From: Phytophthora colocasiae
Lineage: Eukaryota > Oomycota > Peronosporomycetes > Peronosporales > Peronosporaceae
Direction: 5' to 3'
Assembly (NCBI GenBank): GCA_018806915.1
Contig: JAGKQI010000103.1
Coordinates: forward strand, 1,612,001-1,676,000
Length of the DNA stretch: 64,000 nt
The translations under genes and the position numbers were made by a program. Shown piece after piece: positions 1-10,896 of the stretch. The notes beneath the pieces were generated by a model. It was not told where the DNA came from. It worked only from the letters and a program-made list of their open reading frames with translations, and searched no databases. Each line of letters starts with the position of its first letter. Within the stretch, counting starts at the first letter, position 1.

Positions 1-197
1 CGGATGAGCTCAACTGTGACCGGGAAACTATCACGCTACTGATCCAACAGTTAGGCTTTGAACTACCGATTGATATCCATTCGGAACGAATGCCCCAAAT
101 TTGGGCTGCCCATCAGTCAAGGTAGAATATCTACAGCTATTGAATTAGCTTGAGATCGTTGATGGTTAGTTCAAGAGTTGTCCACCTATCTTGTTAA

Positions 198-608
198 TCA
201 AATAATTTCTTCTTCTTTGGCCCCCTTCTTCATCACCGCGAAGGCGGTTGCATACTTGATCACTTGATCATCAGCACGACCAGCTTCAGCATTCGCTTTC
301 TTGATTAGAGTCGCTATTTGAGCGATTTCGTCGTCACTGACTTTGAGTGCTGCCCTTGCCTTGTCGGGGTTTGTCAATATCTTCGACAACTTGGCAGCCT
401 GGTCATCACCGAGTTTCGCAGCTTCAGCCAACTTGCCCGTTAGGTTCCCCTTCAAGCGTAGTTATGACGATGCTCTTGTTGATCTTCGGCCGGCAGACGA
501 AGTCCGCGAGTTGCATGGGCGAATGTTGAAAACCTTTCAGCATAGGCGAAGCCAGTACTTGCGACGAAAGTGACAGCCAGCACGGTGAGGAAAGTAGGAA
601 AGACGCAT
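198..608 (-). pseudogene. RXLR effector family relic (copy 1)
   Basis: This is a broken, 3'-truncated member of the effector family that fills this island. The minus strand starts at 608 with MRLSY, but an extra T near 590 shifts the frame inside the signal peptide. A second lesion destroys the EER region, leaving EEH then RHNYA. The repeat region reads well in another frame from 455 to 198 (LGDDQAAKLSKIL, VSDDEIAQIATL). Similarity to the copy at 9504 stops near 215, where the frame ends in EEEII. The whole block from about 180 to 700 is an inverted copy of 9405-9870 and shares the RHNYA lesion with it. Confidence 0.85.
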
Positions 609-636
609 CGTAAGACCCGTGCGGTCGGCGGATTTC

Positions 637-645
637 GGAATGAGC
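637..645 (-). promoter_or_regulatory. Initiator-like core promoter of effector relic 1
   Basis: Read on the minus strand this is GCTCATTCC followed by GAAATC. It matches the oomycete initiator (YTCATTYY) and lies about 30-40 nt upstream of the relic's ATG. The same block precedes the intact effectors of the window. Function is inferred from the motif and its fixed distance from the ATG. Confidence 0.6.
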
Positions 646-880
646 TCTAAAGTCTCGGTTGCGCTAGAGGCGAATGGTGTGGTACGGTTGGATGTTCTGG
701 TCGAGCGCACATCCTAGAGAAGTAATGGGTACCGTACTTATACACACTCGCGGTCCCCCAAATACCAATGCTGCTTCTTGTTTTGAGCCGAGTTCGGCAA
801 AATCTGTTTACAAGTTGGGAATCACGGGATTCCCCAATTTTTCTATTTGGCTTCGGTCCACTGGTCAACGCACCACAAGG

Positions 881-1290
881 AAAATGAAGTTGATTAACGT
901 TATTCCTGGTTGCTACTAGTTTGTGTTTTGTGTACAATACAGTTATGGTTTGTGAGAAATAACAGGCTGTGTGTTGTAGAGAACTAAAATAACGAAAACA
1001 AGTAAAACGACAAAACGTACCCGGTCGCAGTAATGACAGCAATGGAGATCCTTACCTTCTAGACGGTATCCACCCGTAAGCACAAAATACTACAGGTTTT
1101 GGTTTCTAGACTACAATGACAAGTAAAAGATCCACAGGCAGAGCTGTGTATTACGGCGGTATTTTTCCACTTTGGTTCACTGGGGATGTGATTTGGAAAG
1201 TGTAACTGCAAAACCTGTATTACGACAGTATTATTCAATTTTAATTCTCTACGATGTGCTCTCGACAAATGCTAGCTCAACCAAGACCAT
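881..1290. repeat. Effector-flanking repeat block
   Basis: Non-coding stretch made of sequence that elsewhere flanks effector genes. A motif at 886-918 (GAAGTTGATTAACGTTATTC and onward) recurs near 9217 and, diverged, near 22604. The stretch from about 940 to 1160 matches 10383-10620 and 15766-16003, the 3' flank of the 9504-type effector. Near 1190-1240 it keeps the uninterrupted form of the site that carries the MULE at 10673. No gene is seen here. Confidence 0.7.
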
Positions 1291-1293
1291 AGA

Positions 1294-1302
1294 GCTCATT
1301 CC
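1294..1302 (+). promoter_or_regulatory. Initiator-like core promoter of effector A
   Basis: GCTCATTCC then GAAATCAACT. It fits the oomycete initiator and lies 36-44 nt upstream of the ATG at 1338. The block TAGAGCTCATTCCGAAATCA is nearly unchanged upstream of the 14898 and 21253 genes. Confidence 0.65.
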
Positions 1303-1337
1303 GAAATCAACTGACTGTTGATCATAAGGGTCTTACG

Positions 1338-2222
1338 ATGCGTCTTTCTTTCTTCTTCACCGTGCTCGTCGTCACTTTCGTTGCAAGTATTGGCTCCACC
1401 TACGCTAAAAACGTCCTCAAAAGCGACAATGGAGCTCGCCAACTTCGTTTGTCGGCTGACGTCCAAGAAGAGCGCGCTTTTGGAGATGTCGTTAATAGTA
1501 TTATGGCAGGCATCAAGGATTCGGGCAAGTTGGCTGAAGGCGTGAAAAAGGCAGCACAGCTTAGCGACGACCAGGCAGCCAAGTTGGCCAAGATCCTGAC
1601 AAACTCGGAAAAGGCAAGGGCGGGATTCCAAGTCACTGACGACGAAGTCGCCCGAATGTCGACTATCATTAAGAAAGCCAACGCTGAAGCTGGGGTCGCC
1701 GATGACCAAGTGGCTACGTATGCAACGGTTTTCGCTGTGGCCCAGAAGAGTGCTAAAGCTACTGATGATCAGGTCTTGGCCATCGCCAAGATAATGGCTA
1801 ATGCGAAGAAAGTGGAGGCGGCCGCTAAAGTATCGGATGACGAAGTTCGTAAGGTGTCGGATATGTTCAAGATTGCAACTCAAGGCGCGACGGGAACGGC
1901 GAAATATACCGATGATGAGGTGGTCAAGCTGTCCAAGGCCCTAGCTGAGGCACAGAAGGGGGCCGCTCTTACTGATAAACAAGTGGCGAAGCTGGTGAAA
2001 ATGTTTGCTGAAGCAAAACAGATGAGCGCCCTGAGTAAGCCGCTCAGTAAGGCTCAAGTTTCTAAAATGTCGACGGAACTTGCCACAGTGGCTACAAAAG
2101 ACAAGAAGTCATGGAGTACCCTAAAGGATATTCTTGTGACTACGCTTGGTGTTGCCGCTGGTGGTGCAATTCTATACGGAGTTTACAAATTGTCGTCGCC
2201 TAATGAAGTTTCGGCTACATAA
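1338..2222 (+). CDS. RXLR-EER effector candidate with helical repeats (A)
   Basis: A 294-residue secreted protein. It opens with a signal peptide (residues 1-23, ending STYA), then RQLR at 34-37 and EER at 44-46, the oomycete host-translocation signature. Residues about 68-250 are seven or eight repeats of ~20-25 residues, each opening with [ST]-D-[DE]-[EQ] and followed by an amphipathic helix rich in Ala, Lys and Leu. I see no WY core. The C-terminal ~28 residues include a Gly/Ala-rich hydrophobic segment (LGVAAGGAILYGVYKL) that could span or anchor to a membrane. The ATG at 1338 is chosen because the signal peptide begins there and an initiator lies ~40 nt upstream. Single exon, no break. 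Host target unknown; the effector role is inferred from family signals. Confidence 0.9.
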   Translation: MRLSFFFTVLVVTFVASIGSTYAKNVLKSDNGARQLRLSADVQEERAFGDVVNSIMAGIKDSGKLAEGVKKAAQLSDDQAAKLAKILTNSEKARAGFQVTDDEVARMSTIIKKANAEAGVADDQVATYATVFAVAQKSAKATDDQVLAIAKIMANAKKVEAAAKVSDDEVRKVSDMFKIATQGATGTAKYTDDEVVKLSKALAEAQKGAALTDKQVAKLVKMFAEAKQMSALSKPLSKAQVSKMSTELATVATKDKKSWSTLKDILVTTLGVAAGGAILYGVYKLSSPNEVSAT

Positions 2223-2892
2223 TGTTGCGGACGTGAAGTGGCAAGATATGCCTTCGGATTTTTTTCTTTTGTTCTAGAAAAGATGGGGGCAAAACCTATA
2301 CCAAGGAATGTCTGCCATGGATAAGTTGTGTCTACGGAGATTTTGAGCGATAATTTCCCGACGATGAAAACAGCAAAGAATTGTGTTTTTCATGAATTTA
2401 TTGCGATTATGATGGCAAATTTTCAGGTTCTGCACCCATGGCTTATCACCAATTCTTTTGTGAGATTCATCATGATCTACCACCACTCTTGGTATTTGCG
2501 TAGTATCGTCAGCTATTGCTTGACGCTTGGTCGAATATTGCTGCATCTACTGTTTGAAGAGATACGAACTTCCACTCGGATTATTTTCCTCATGGGGTTT
2601 AGTTTTATAACTGAATTTCTTACCAATTGCTATACTCACTCCCAAGGAACTTAGGTGTCCAGAACAACTATCGGACTATGCTTGGCTGTTGGGATGTGTT
2701 GGAAAACGGCATCCGAGTTGAAGGACTGAGCAATCGCAGCAGTTAAAAGATCTATCGTAGGTAAATAGATCCTCCGCTCAAGAGTCGCAGGGCAGGAAGC
2801 CTCAGTCCAAGATTTCCCTTCTTATCAACAAGTTGTATATCTTCACGTGTGAAGATCTAGTGTACACATTCTGTTAGGATGTCTTGTCGCAT
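2223..2892. other. Intergenic, no gene seen
   Basis: AT-richer sequence after effector A, ending at the target duplication of the Copia element. Open frames here have no recognisable domain or codon pattern. Nothing further is seen. Confidence 0.5.
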
Positions 2893-2897
2893 GATGT

Positions 2898-3111
2898 TGT
2901 TGAAGTCATGCACACTGTCACAGATTGTGAGCTGTACATAAAGGCAACTTGCCTAAGAGTGATGATCAGTGAACATTCCAGAATGACTTGAGGACATTCT
3001 AGTGTTCTAGAAGGCATAGCACAAGTGTAGGAACAGCAAAACACACTTTTGGTAAATACAACCACTTTCCATTTTACACTGCATCGCACAAGAGAGTTTA
3101 AGAGCGTTTTA
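2898..3111 (+). repeat. 5' LTR of Copia element 1
   Basis: 214 bp, starts TGTTGAAGTC and ends GCGTTTTA. Near-identical to 7502-7715. It would hold the element's promoter; no clear TATA box was picked out. Confidence 0.95.
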
Positions 3112-3123
3112 GGTTATGAGCCC
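3112..3123 (+). other. Primer-binding site, half-tRNA type
   Basis: GGTTATGAGCCC directly follows the LTR. It is complementary to the anticodon stem-loop of initiator tRNA-Met (CAU anticodon within GGGCUCAUAACC), not to a tRNA 3' end. Drosophila copia uses such an internal site, priming from a cleaved half of tRNA-iMet. The Gag start codon lies inside this site. Confidence 0.75.
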
Positions 3124-6100
3124 AAACACGCTGGGTCCGAACGACGTCCTGCGAGAGGATAACTATTTCCTCTGGGAATTCAACTGCCGAATGGCACTCG
3201 CAAGGAAGAACCTGCTGGACCACGTTGAGATGAAGCCAGAGGATGCAGCTAAACGGGAGACCGAGGCGTGGAAAGCCGCCGATTTCAAGGCGTTGGCTGT
3301 CATCTCTAAGTTACTAAGTCCAGTGTACCAGTCCATGATCCGTGATTCTAAGTCTGCTAAGGAAGCGTGGGAAATGCTGCGAGAATTCTTCGTCAAACAG
3401 AATTTGCATAATCGCGTTACGCTTCGCAAGAAACTACATGAGTTTCAGATGCCGTCGGGAGGAGACTTAATGGACCATATGCTGAAATTTGACGATCTCT
3501 GCTTGAGGTTGTCTGCCGTTGGTGACCAACTGAGTGACGATGAAAAGTTGGTGATACTACTTGGAAGCCTGTCGAGCGAATATGATGCCATGGTGAAGAT
3601 AATTGAGGCTCACTCGTCGGTGACACTAATGGATGCTAAAGAAATGCTCCGTCGAGAATCCGAGACTCTCAAGAAACGAGAAACGCAAGAAGAGGCTTTT
3701 AACGCATCGGCACGTGGAGGAAATGGGGGTAAACGACACTTCAACAACGGCAGGGGACGTGGCCGTGGAAGCCAACATGGACGTGGTCAGAATAGTGGTC
3801 GTGGTGGTCAACGGGGTCAATACGGTGGTTCGTTTAGGAGTAGCGGACCTACTCGGTTTAATGGACAATGTTTCGAATGCAAGCAGTATGGACATAAGCG
3901 TCATGAGTGTCCAAAGAAGAACAACGAAGGTGATTCGGATGAGGTTGTGTTCGCTGCGACGAAAGAGACTACGACATCGTGGTTGTTGGACAGTGGCGCT
4001 AGCGCACATATGACATTCAGTCGAGGTGATTTCATTGAGTTTCGTCCGCTTGAATCGTCTATTGACATTGTTGTTGCTAGTGGCCAACGTCTACGTGCTG
4101 TAGGAGTCGGTACCGTTCGCTTCCAGGGTGACGGATGCCGAGTGATCAAGGTCACGGAAGTTCTATTAGTACCCGAACTGGACAGACGCTTGCTGTCCAT
4201 TCCCTCATTGGTGGCGAGAGGGGCATCTGTCGGATTTTCTGGTGATGGGTGCACTATCAGTTTCGACGGGAATTTAGTTGCGCATGTGGAGAAGCGGGAT
4301 AAGCTATTTGTGTGGGATGTCGTGGCGTCGACAGAAACGAATATTGACCAAGTAGTCGCAGCATCAGCGGGAGAATCCTCGGAATCCCTATGGCACGAAC
4401 GTCTGGGTCATGTGTCGAAGAAGAAGATGGTTCTGGTGTCACGTGCTGCGACGGGTGTTCCGGAGTTCTCAAGAAGCAAAGCAGCAGAAGAACAAGCGCC
4501 ATGCACAGGCTGTGTTTGTGGGAAAATGACTGTGAGTCCCTTTTCGAAGCAGTCCGGAAGTGTAGTGAAGACTCATGGTCTATTGGACATCGTGCATTCT
4601 GACGTTATGGGTCCGATGAAGCCTTTGTCGAAGGGGGAGCGAAATATGTAGTTACATTCGTTGATGACTACTCGCGTTTTGTGCATGTGTACCTCATTAA
4701 GGCGAAGTCCGACGTTTTCGCCAAGTTCAAGGAGTACAAGCAATTGGTTGAGACACAGACGGGTTTTCGTGTTCGCTGCCTTCGTAGCGATAATGGCGGG
4801 GAGTATTTGAGCAAGCGTTTTGGAGAATTCTTTGCGGCGCACGGCATTGTCCACCAGACATCTACACCTCACACACCTCAGCAAAATGGAGTAGCTGAGC
4901 GTATGAACCGTACACTAGTGGAAATGGCTCGGTCAATGTTGTATCATCGAAGCTTGGGACGTGAATGGTGGGGTGATGCAATGAACACGGCCGTCTACAT
5001 CCTCAATCGTGTTCCAAATACGGCGCGGCCACAGGCAACCCCATACGAGGTGTTTACAGGACTCAAACCAGACCTTAAGCATTTGCGAGTCTTTGGGGCG
5101 AAGGGTTTTGTCCATGTGGACAAGTCACGACGCAGTAAATGGGATGCACGGGCTCACCCGTGTGTATTCCTCGGATATGCAGTAGGATCGAAAGCGTATC
5201 GAGTTTGGGACTGTGAAGATAATCGAGTGGTGACGACAAGAACAGTCTCGCTAGATGAACATCCTGTGGATGGGTATCAAACAGTGGTTCACGTCTCCAA
5301 ACAAGATCACTTGGTGATTGACGATGATGAGAACCCAGAGCATCCAAATTCATTTTCTGGAAGAAATGAGGACGTTGAAATGGTCGAAGATGCTAGTGGC
5401 CCTGTCGACATAGAAGATGGACTACACTCAAGAACGGTCACCTCAAGTACAGGGTGGTGATAATATGTTGTCTCGTAGAGGGGGAGATGGAAGCCCTGCA
5501 CGAGTACTGTCACAGTCGGGTGCTCGATCTACTCAACAACGCATACTCCCGCCATCATATCAATCATCAGAAGTAATCCCGTCGTCATTTCGTCAGTTTA
5601 CGCGGTATGGAGATCTTCCACGAAGTGACAATCTGGTATTTGGACCAACTAGAGCTCGTCAACTTCGGATTTCCTCTCAGCAACAGCCACATCTGCTGGA
5701 AGCAAGTTCACCGCGCGCTGGTTTACAGACATCGCCAAGTTACCCCGCGTTACCGCCTAATCAAGATCCGACAACACAAGATGAGAACGGACTGCTGCTA
5801 CTGGAGAACGGCGAGAGCCGCAACAATAACACATCTACAAATGGCTACAGTTCAGATGGAAGTATTGTTGAGCCTGACTCCAAACGTCCACGAATCGATG
5901 ATGGATACGAGATTGCTCATGCTGCTGCTGAAGCTGTTCCTAACTCTTACAAGGAGGCGATGAATTCTTCTGAAGCCGACAAATGGAGAGAAGCTTGTCG
6001 AGCTGAAATTCGAGCGCATGTTCGGAACCACACGTGGGATTTAGTGTATCGACCACAAGGAGCACGGGTTGTCGGCCATAAGTGGGTCTTTGCACTCAAA

Positions 6101-7507
6101 CGAGATGAACATGGCAACATCATCAGGTACAAGGCGCGATTGGTTGCTCTTGGATGCTTTCAAACATTTGGAGTTGATTATACGACGACATACTCGCCTG
6201 TTGCAAGCCTCAACACCGTGCGAGTTTTCTTGGCTCTTTGTTGCCAACTTGGATATGTGGTAAAGCAATATGACGTTGAAACGGCGTTTCTGAATGGCGA
6301 TCTAGAGGAGGAAGTGTACATGACGATACCAGAAGGAATCCGAGTCCAAGATGGTATGGTGTGCCGACTTCGCCGAAGCCTTTACGGTCTAAAACAGGCT
6401 GCTGCGGTTTGGCACAAAACGATTCGCCGGGTGTTCATTTCGATGGGATTCACACAATGCCGATCGGATCCTTGTCTGTTTGTTTGCGTCGGGTCCAATG
6501 GCGCAGTCTTCGTTGTGCTGTATGTCGATGACCTGCTAATTGGCTGTGCGGACCCAGTGGAGGCGTCGAGCATTGCGACGAATTTGAGTGCTCACTTTCG
6601 ACTGAAATCTCTAGGAGATGAACGCTTCATCCTCGGAATGGAGGTGCAGTATGATATTAGCAAGGGGGAGCTGTTCGTCCGGCAGGCGCAATATATCTCA
6701 AGAATGCTCCAAAGATTTGGACAAGATGAAGCGTTTGCAGTTCGAAATCCGTGTATTATTGGCCAAGATCTACGTGCAAGCGATGATCACCCACGCCTGG
6801 ATGCCAAGAAGCCCTATCGCGAATTAATTGGGTCATTACTATATGTGGCAAATGCTACCCGACCTGATATTTGCGTTGCGGTCAGTATGCTGTCTCAATA
6901 CCTCGAAGATCCACGTGAAATGCATTGGAAGGCTGCAGTCCGCGTATTGCGCTACCTTAAAGGGACTGCTCATAATGGGATCCAGTACAAGCGGGAACAC
7001 AAGTTCAAAATGCAGGCATTTAGCGACGCCAATTGGGGAAGCGACTTGGCGACTCGACGTTCAACGTCTGGAGTTTTGGTGCAAATATGTGGTGGTCCTG
7101 TTGTGTTCAAGGCGAAGAAACAAACGACAGTCGCGCTATCTTCAGCTGAGGCTGAATACATGGCACTCGCTGTCACGGTGCAAGAGGTGTTATGGGCGCG
7201 ACAATTGCTAAAGGAGATGTCTGTGAAGGTTTCTGGTGCGACCAAGGTTATGGTGGACAACAAAGCCGCGATAAGCATGGCAATCAACAGTGGATATACT
7301 CCACGTGCTAAACACATCGACCTTCGCGTGCACTTTATCCGAGACCATGTTGAAAAACAAGATATCGCCGTTGAGCACGTGAAATCTACGCTCCAGTTAG
7401 CTGACTATCTGACGAAGCCTCTTCCTACTCCCCAATTTGCTACACTAGTAAAATTGAGTGGTGTCGTGGCAACGAAGCAAGCAGTGCAAGATGAGGGGGA
7501 GTGTTGA
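3116..7507 (+). pseudogene. Copia Gag-Pol polyprotein, element 1, frameshifted
   Basis: Copia-type Gag starts at 3116 (MSPN) and ends in a zinc knuckle of form CX2CX4HX4C (CFECKQYGHKRHEC). Protease (LLDSGASAH), the pre-integrase zinc region and the integrase start follow in frame. The frame breaks near 4631-4637 in a G run, giving a stop at 4649. Integrase continues in another frame (4681-5460; LRSDNGGEY and NGVAERMNR supply catalytic D and E). A second shift at about 5417-5460 returns to the first frame, which holds reverse transcriptase (YVDD) and RNase H (SDANWGSD, SSAEAEYMAL) and stops at 7505-7507, inside the 3' LTR. The two shifts compensate each other. I read them as mutations or assembly errors, not programmed frameshifts. 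Confidence 0.9.
7488..7501 (+). other. Polypurine tract of Copia element 1
   Basis: AAGATGAGGGGGAG lies immediately before the 3' LTR, the expected place for plus-strand priming. It also encodes the last residues of Pol. Confidence 0.8.
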
Positions 7508-7715
7508 AGTCATGCACACTGTCACAGATTGTGAGCTGTACATAAAGGAAACTTGCCTAAGAGTGATGATCAGTGAACATTCCAGAATGACTTGAGGACA
7601 TTCTAGTGTTCTAGAAGGCATAGCACAAGTGTAGGAACAGCAAAACACACTTTTGGTAAATACAACCACTTTCCATTTTACACTGCATCGCACAAGAGAG
7701 TTTAAGAGCGTTTTA
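7502..7715 (+). repeat. 3' LTR of Copia element 1
   Basis: 214 bp matching the 5' LTR. The Pol stop codon (TGA, 7505-7507) lies within its first six bases. Confidence 0.95.
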
Positions 7716-7871
7716 GATGTGATGCTCGGACGAGTTTGCTATTAATTTTTTTGAAACCCGATATCAAGTTGGGAAGATGTTACACTCTCATTCTTTGGCA
7801 GATTGTGTTACATTATCAATTTGTCTTCCCCACATACTCACACTCTTTTGCCACGGCAGATCACTCTTCTA

Positions 7872-7906
7872 GACTTCTTACATTGCACCCTGCAATGTAA
7901 GAAGTC
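7872..7906. repeat. Perfect short hairpin
   Basis: Inverted repeat of 16 bp (7872-7887 against 7891-7906) with a CCC loop and no mismatch. Its tip, TACATTGCA facing TGCAATGTA, resembles the tip of the larger hairpin that starts two bases later. Confidence 0.9.
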
Positions 7907-7907
7907 C

Positions 7908-8022
7908 ATAAGGCCGAGCGATCGAAGGGTTTCGGGTTTATCACGACCAATCTACAATGCAACTCCCATGCAGTGTAGATTGGTCGTGATAAACCCGAAA
8001 CCCTTCGATCGCTCGGCCTTAT
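7908..8022. repeat. Foldback element, 54-bp arms
   Basis: Arms at 7908-7961 and 7969-8022 are inverted copies with one mismatch, separated by a 7-base spacer (ACTCCCA). The outer ends read ATAAGGCCGAGCGATCG. The structure could be a foldback transposon, a very short MITE or a hairpin RNA source. No clear target duplication was identified. Confidence 0.9.
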
Positions 8023-8510
8023 TATAGCTTGAACCCATACATCAATTAAGCGTAATTTCAAGTTTGCTAGCAAAACGAAAAGTCCGATAGATAATCCACT
8101 TCATGTATTAGTAACCAACAGTGTCAACTGGCCTCATCGCCGTCAAAGTAACTAACTGCGTTGGTGCAGATCATTTCGCGGCACAATATTTCATCGCCAG
8201 GTCAGTACCCGTGGTAGAATCAAATGACTTGACTCAAATCAGTTCAGGGGTTAAACTTGTTGTTGCTACGACTTTGACGCGATGTAGTCATGTTCTTCTG
8301 TGAAGCACGAACGGTGTTGCAAGCCTTTAAATTCGGGGTAATTGACATTTCTTGTTTCGACGCATGGCGCAGTACATGTTCTTACACATCAAGGATTATT
8401 TTAAAACTCAGCTTCCTTACCTCCTGCTGTTGCGCTGCGTATTCATTAAAAAGCGTAATCAAATACAGCATACCAGTGCATGTACATCCATGCTAAAGCA
8501 GGACTATTGT
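8023..8510. other. Intergenic, no gene seen
   Basis: Sequence between the foldback element and effector relic 2. No domain-bearing frame was found. A diverged initiator-like block (TTACATTTCGAAATC) starts at 8511. Confidence 0.45.
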
Positions 8511-8552
8511 TTACATTTCGAAATCAACCAACTGAGGGTCATTGGATCTACA

Positions 8553-9188
8553 ATGCGGTTTTCCCTGTGTTCCTGGCTACGATCGTCGCAATCTCCATCG
8601 GCTGCTCAACTAGTGCAACTGCCCACAGGGGAGCGCATCAGCTTCGTCCGGTAGATGAAATTCAAGATTCAAGAGCATAAAGTCGGAACTTCCTTCGAAT
8701 CCGGACTTGTTGACGCGCGTCGTACAAACAGCAGCGAAGCTCAGCGATGACCAAGCAGTGAAAATATCCAAGATTTTGAGAAACTCTAAAAAGGCAAGGA
8801 CTGCTTTCCTGGTTACGAGTGATGATGTCTCCCGAATGGCGTATCTGATCAAGAAAGCTAACGCTGGAGTTGTAGATGACGAAGTGATCAAACTCGCACG
8901 GGTCTTTGCCGCTGCACAGAAAAGTGCTAAAGCAACTGATGGCCAGATTGCCCATATAGCGAAAATCATGGCTAATGCGAAGAAGGGGAACACAGTCGTA
9001 AAAGCATCCGATATCGAGGTACGTAAGATGTCAGAAATGTTTAAGACTGCAACTCATTTTACGTGGGGTGCGACGAAGTACCCGGACGATGAAGTGACCA
9101 AGCTGTCAAAGGCTCTGGTGGAGGCGCAGAAGGCTTAACTGATAACCAAGTGGCGAATGTGGTCAAAAATTTTACTTTTACAATGTAA
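8553..9188 (+). pseudogene. RXLR effector family relic (copy 2)
   Basis: Starts MRFSL at 8553 after CATTGGATCTACA, the same context as the 24536 gene. A frameshift follows at once; the signal peptide resumes in another frame (FLATIVAISIGCSTSATA). The motif there reads HQLR where RXLR is expected, and the frame stops after IQDSRA. From 8707 to 9138 the repeat region is open in another frame (LSDDQAVKISKIL, ATDGQIAHIAKIM). It ends early because a short deletion near 9134 shifts the frame ahead of TDNQVANVVK. The hydrophobic C-terminus is missing. Confidence 0.85.
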
Positions 9189-9466
9189 GGACAAAACATG
9201 ATGAGGAAGGAAAGGAAATTGAAGTTGATTAACGTTATTCCTGGTTGCTACTACAGTACTTGGCTTGGCTATTGAAGGTTTTGATTGTGAATTGTTTGAA
9301 TGGGATACCGGTATTGAATTTTCGAATGCTAATCATTTCTTATCATCTGGAAAGTCCCCGGAGGGACTCTTCTTCTTCTGCCAAGTGCGTAGCTTTGTGG
9401 TGCTTTGACCAGTGGAACATCGATCCGTACCACACCATTCGCCTCTAGCGCAACCGAGACTTTAGA

Positions 9467-9475
9467 GCTCATTCC
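9467..9475 (+). promoter_or_regulatory. Initiator-like core promoter of effector relic B
   Basis: GCTCATTCC followed by AAAATC, 29-37 nt upstream of the ATG at 9504. Same block as in the intact family members. Confidence 0.6.
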
Positions 9476-9503
9476 AAAATCCGCCGACTGCACGGGTCTT
9501 ACG

Positions 9504-10419
9504 ATGCGTCTTTCCTACTTCCTCACCGTGCTGGCTGTCACTTTCGTCGCAAGTACTGGCTTCGCCTATGCTGAAAGCTTTTCAACATTCGCCCATGCAA
9601 CTCGCGGACTTCGTCTGTCGGTCGAAGATCAAGAAGAGCATCGTCATAACTACGCTTGGAGGGGAACCTAACGGGCAAGTTGGCTGAAGCTGCGAAACTC
9701 GGTGATGACCAGGCTGCCAAGTTGTCGAAGATATTGACAAACCCTGACAAGGCAAGGGCAGCACTCAAAGTCAGTGACGACGAAATCGCTCAAATAGCGA
9801 CTCTAATCAAGAAAGCGAATGCTGAAGCTGGTCGATCAAGTATGCAACCGCCTTCGCGGTGATGAAGAAGGGAGCCAAAGTGAGTGATGAGCAAGTGAAC
9901 AGCATGATCAAGTTTTGGGCTAACGGGAAGAAGACGACTGAGGCACTCAAGGCTTCAGACGATGAGGTACGTAAGGTGTCGGATATGTTCAAGACTGCAA
10001 CTGTTCGCGCGACAGGTGCGGCGAAGCTCACCGTAGATGAGATTGCCAAGCTATCCAAGGGCCCGGCGCAAGCGCAGAAGGGTGCCGCTCTCCCTGACAA
10101 GCAAGTGGCGAGGATAGTAAACCTGGTAACGGAAGCCAAGTAGCTGACAGCCATGAGTCAGCCGCTGAGTAAGGGTCAAGTTGAAAAGTTGGCACTGGAT
10201 CTCGTCCCGAAAGACAATAAATCGTGGAGCACACTGAAGGATATTATTGTGACTATACTCGGTGTTGCCACTGGTGGTGCGATTCTTTACGGAGTCTACA
10301 AGTTGTCATCGAGCTATGGTCTAGAAGGATTGGTGGATATTCATTGCTCTCATTTCTCGATCGGATTGAATAAATGCAGGTTAACACTTTGTCTTTGTGT
10401 TTACAGTTATGGTTTGTGA
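9504..10419 (+). pseudogene. RXLR effector family relic (copy B)
   Basis: Starts with a good signal peptide (MRLSYFLTVLAVTF) and RGLR, but a deletion removes the EER and the frame ends RHNYAWRGT at 9671. The repeats continue in a second frame (9656-9862), then after another small deletion in a third frame (9859-10143). That frame stops at TAG 10141-10143 where intact genes read AEAKRV or AEAKQ. The conserved C-terminus resumes in the same frame at 10153 (SKGQVEKLALDL, then GGAILYGVYKLSS) and runs on to 10419. This relic is the 3' parent of the chimeric copy at 14898. Confidence 0.88.
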
Positions 10420-10672
10420 GAAATAACAGGCTGTGTGTTGCAGAGAACGTAAAACAACGAAAACGCCAAAACGTACCCTGGGACAGCAATGGAGATCCTT
10501 ACCTTACCCGTAAACACAAAATACTACTGTACAGGTTTTGGTTTCTACTGTACAGGTTTTGGTGACTCTATTAGAATCTAGACTACGATGACAAGTAAAA
10601 GATCCGAAGGCACAGCTGTGTATTACGGCAGTATTATTCCAATTGGTTCACTGCGATGTGTAATACGATTTG
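10401..10672. repeat. Effector 3' flank, shared with 918-1200
   Basis: Non-coding. It matches the flank before effector A and the same position in duplication unit 2 (15784-16055). It contains a short direct repeat, CTACTGTACAGGTTTTGGT twice near 10523-10562. No gene is seen. Confidence 0.6.
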
Positions 10673-10896
10673 AAGCAAAAAGAGAACGCCTTACGGACAC
10701 ACAACAGTGCTGTAAGAGCACAATAAGTCTGTGTGGGCACCATAGAAACTGGTCAGCACAATAGTTTTCGGGTCAGCACAATTCGCAGCACAGTACAAGC
10801 TCACGATGCGAGACTCGCGCAAAAGGGGCGCGGCTAGGGCTGCTGGACGCTCGAGCAAACTGTAGTGTGGCCTACATCATTCAAAACGGACGGCGC

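Larger units (their letters stand above)
2898..7715 (+). mobile_element. Ty1/Copia LTR retrotransposon, element 1
   Basis: A 4818-bp element with 214-bp LTRs (2898-3111 and 7502-7715) beginning TGTTGAAG and ending GCGTTTTA. It is flanked by a 5-bp target duplication GATGT (2893-2897 and 7716-7720). Domain order is Gag, protease, integrase, reverse transcriptase, RNase H, the Copia order. The LTRs differ at one site seen by eye (GGCAAC versus GGAAAC), so the insertion is young. It carries its own primer site and polypurine tract. Gag-Pol is broken by two frameshifts. Confidence 0.95.

Noticed and set aside
1..180. Possible gene end at the left edge
   Set aside because: No open frame with domain content; too short to judge.
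4625..5460. Programmed ribosomal frameshifting in Copia element 1
   Set aside because: The shifts fall inside integrase and in the linker after it, not at a Gag-Pol border, and no slippery-site and structure pair was evident.
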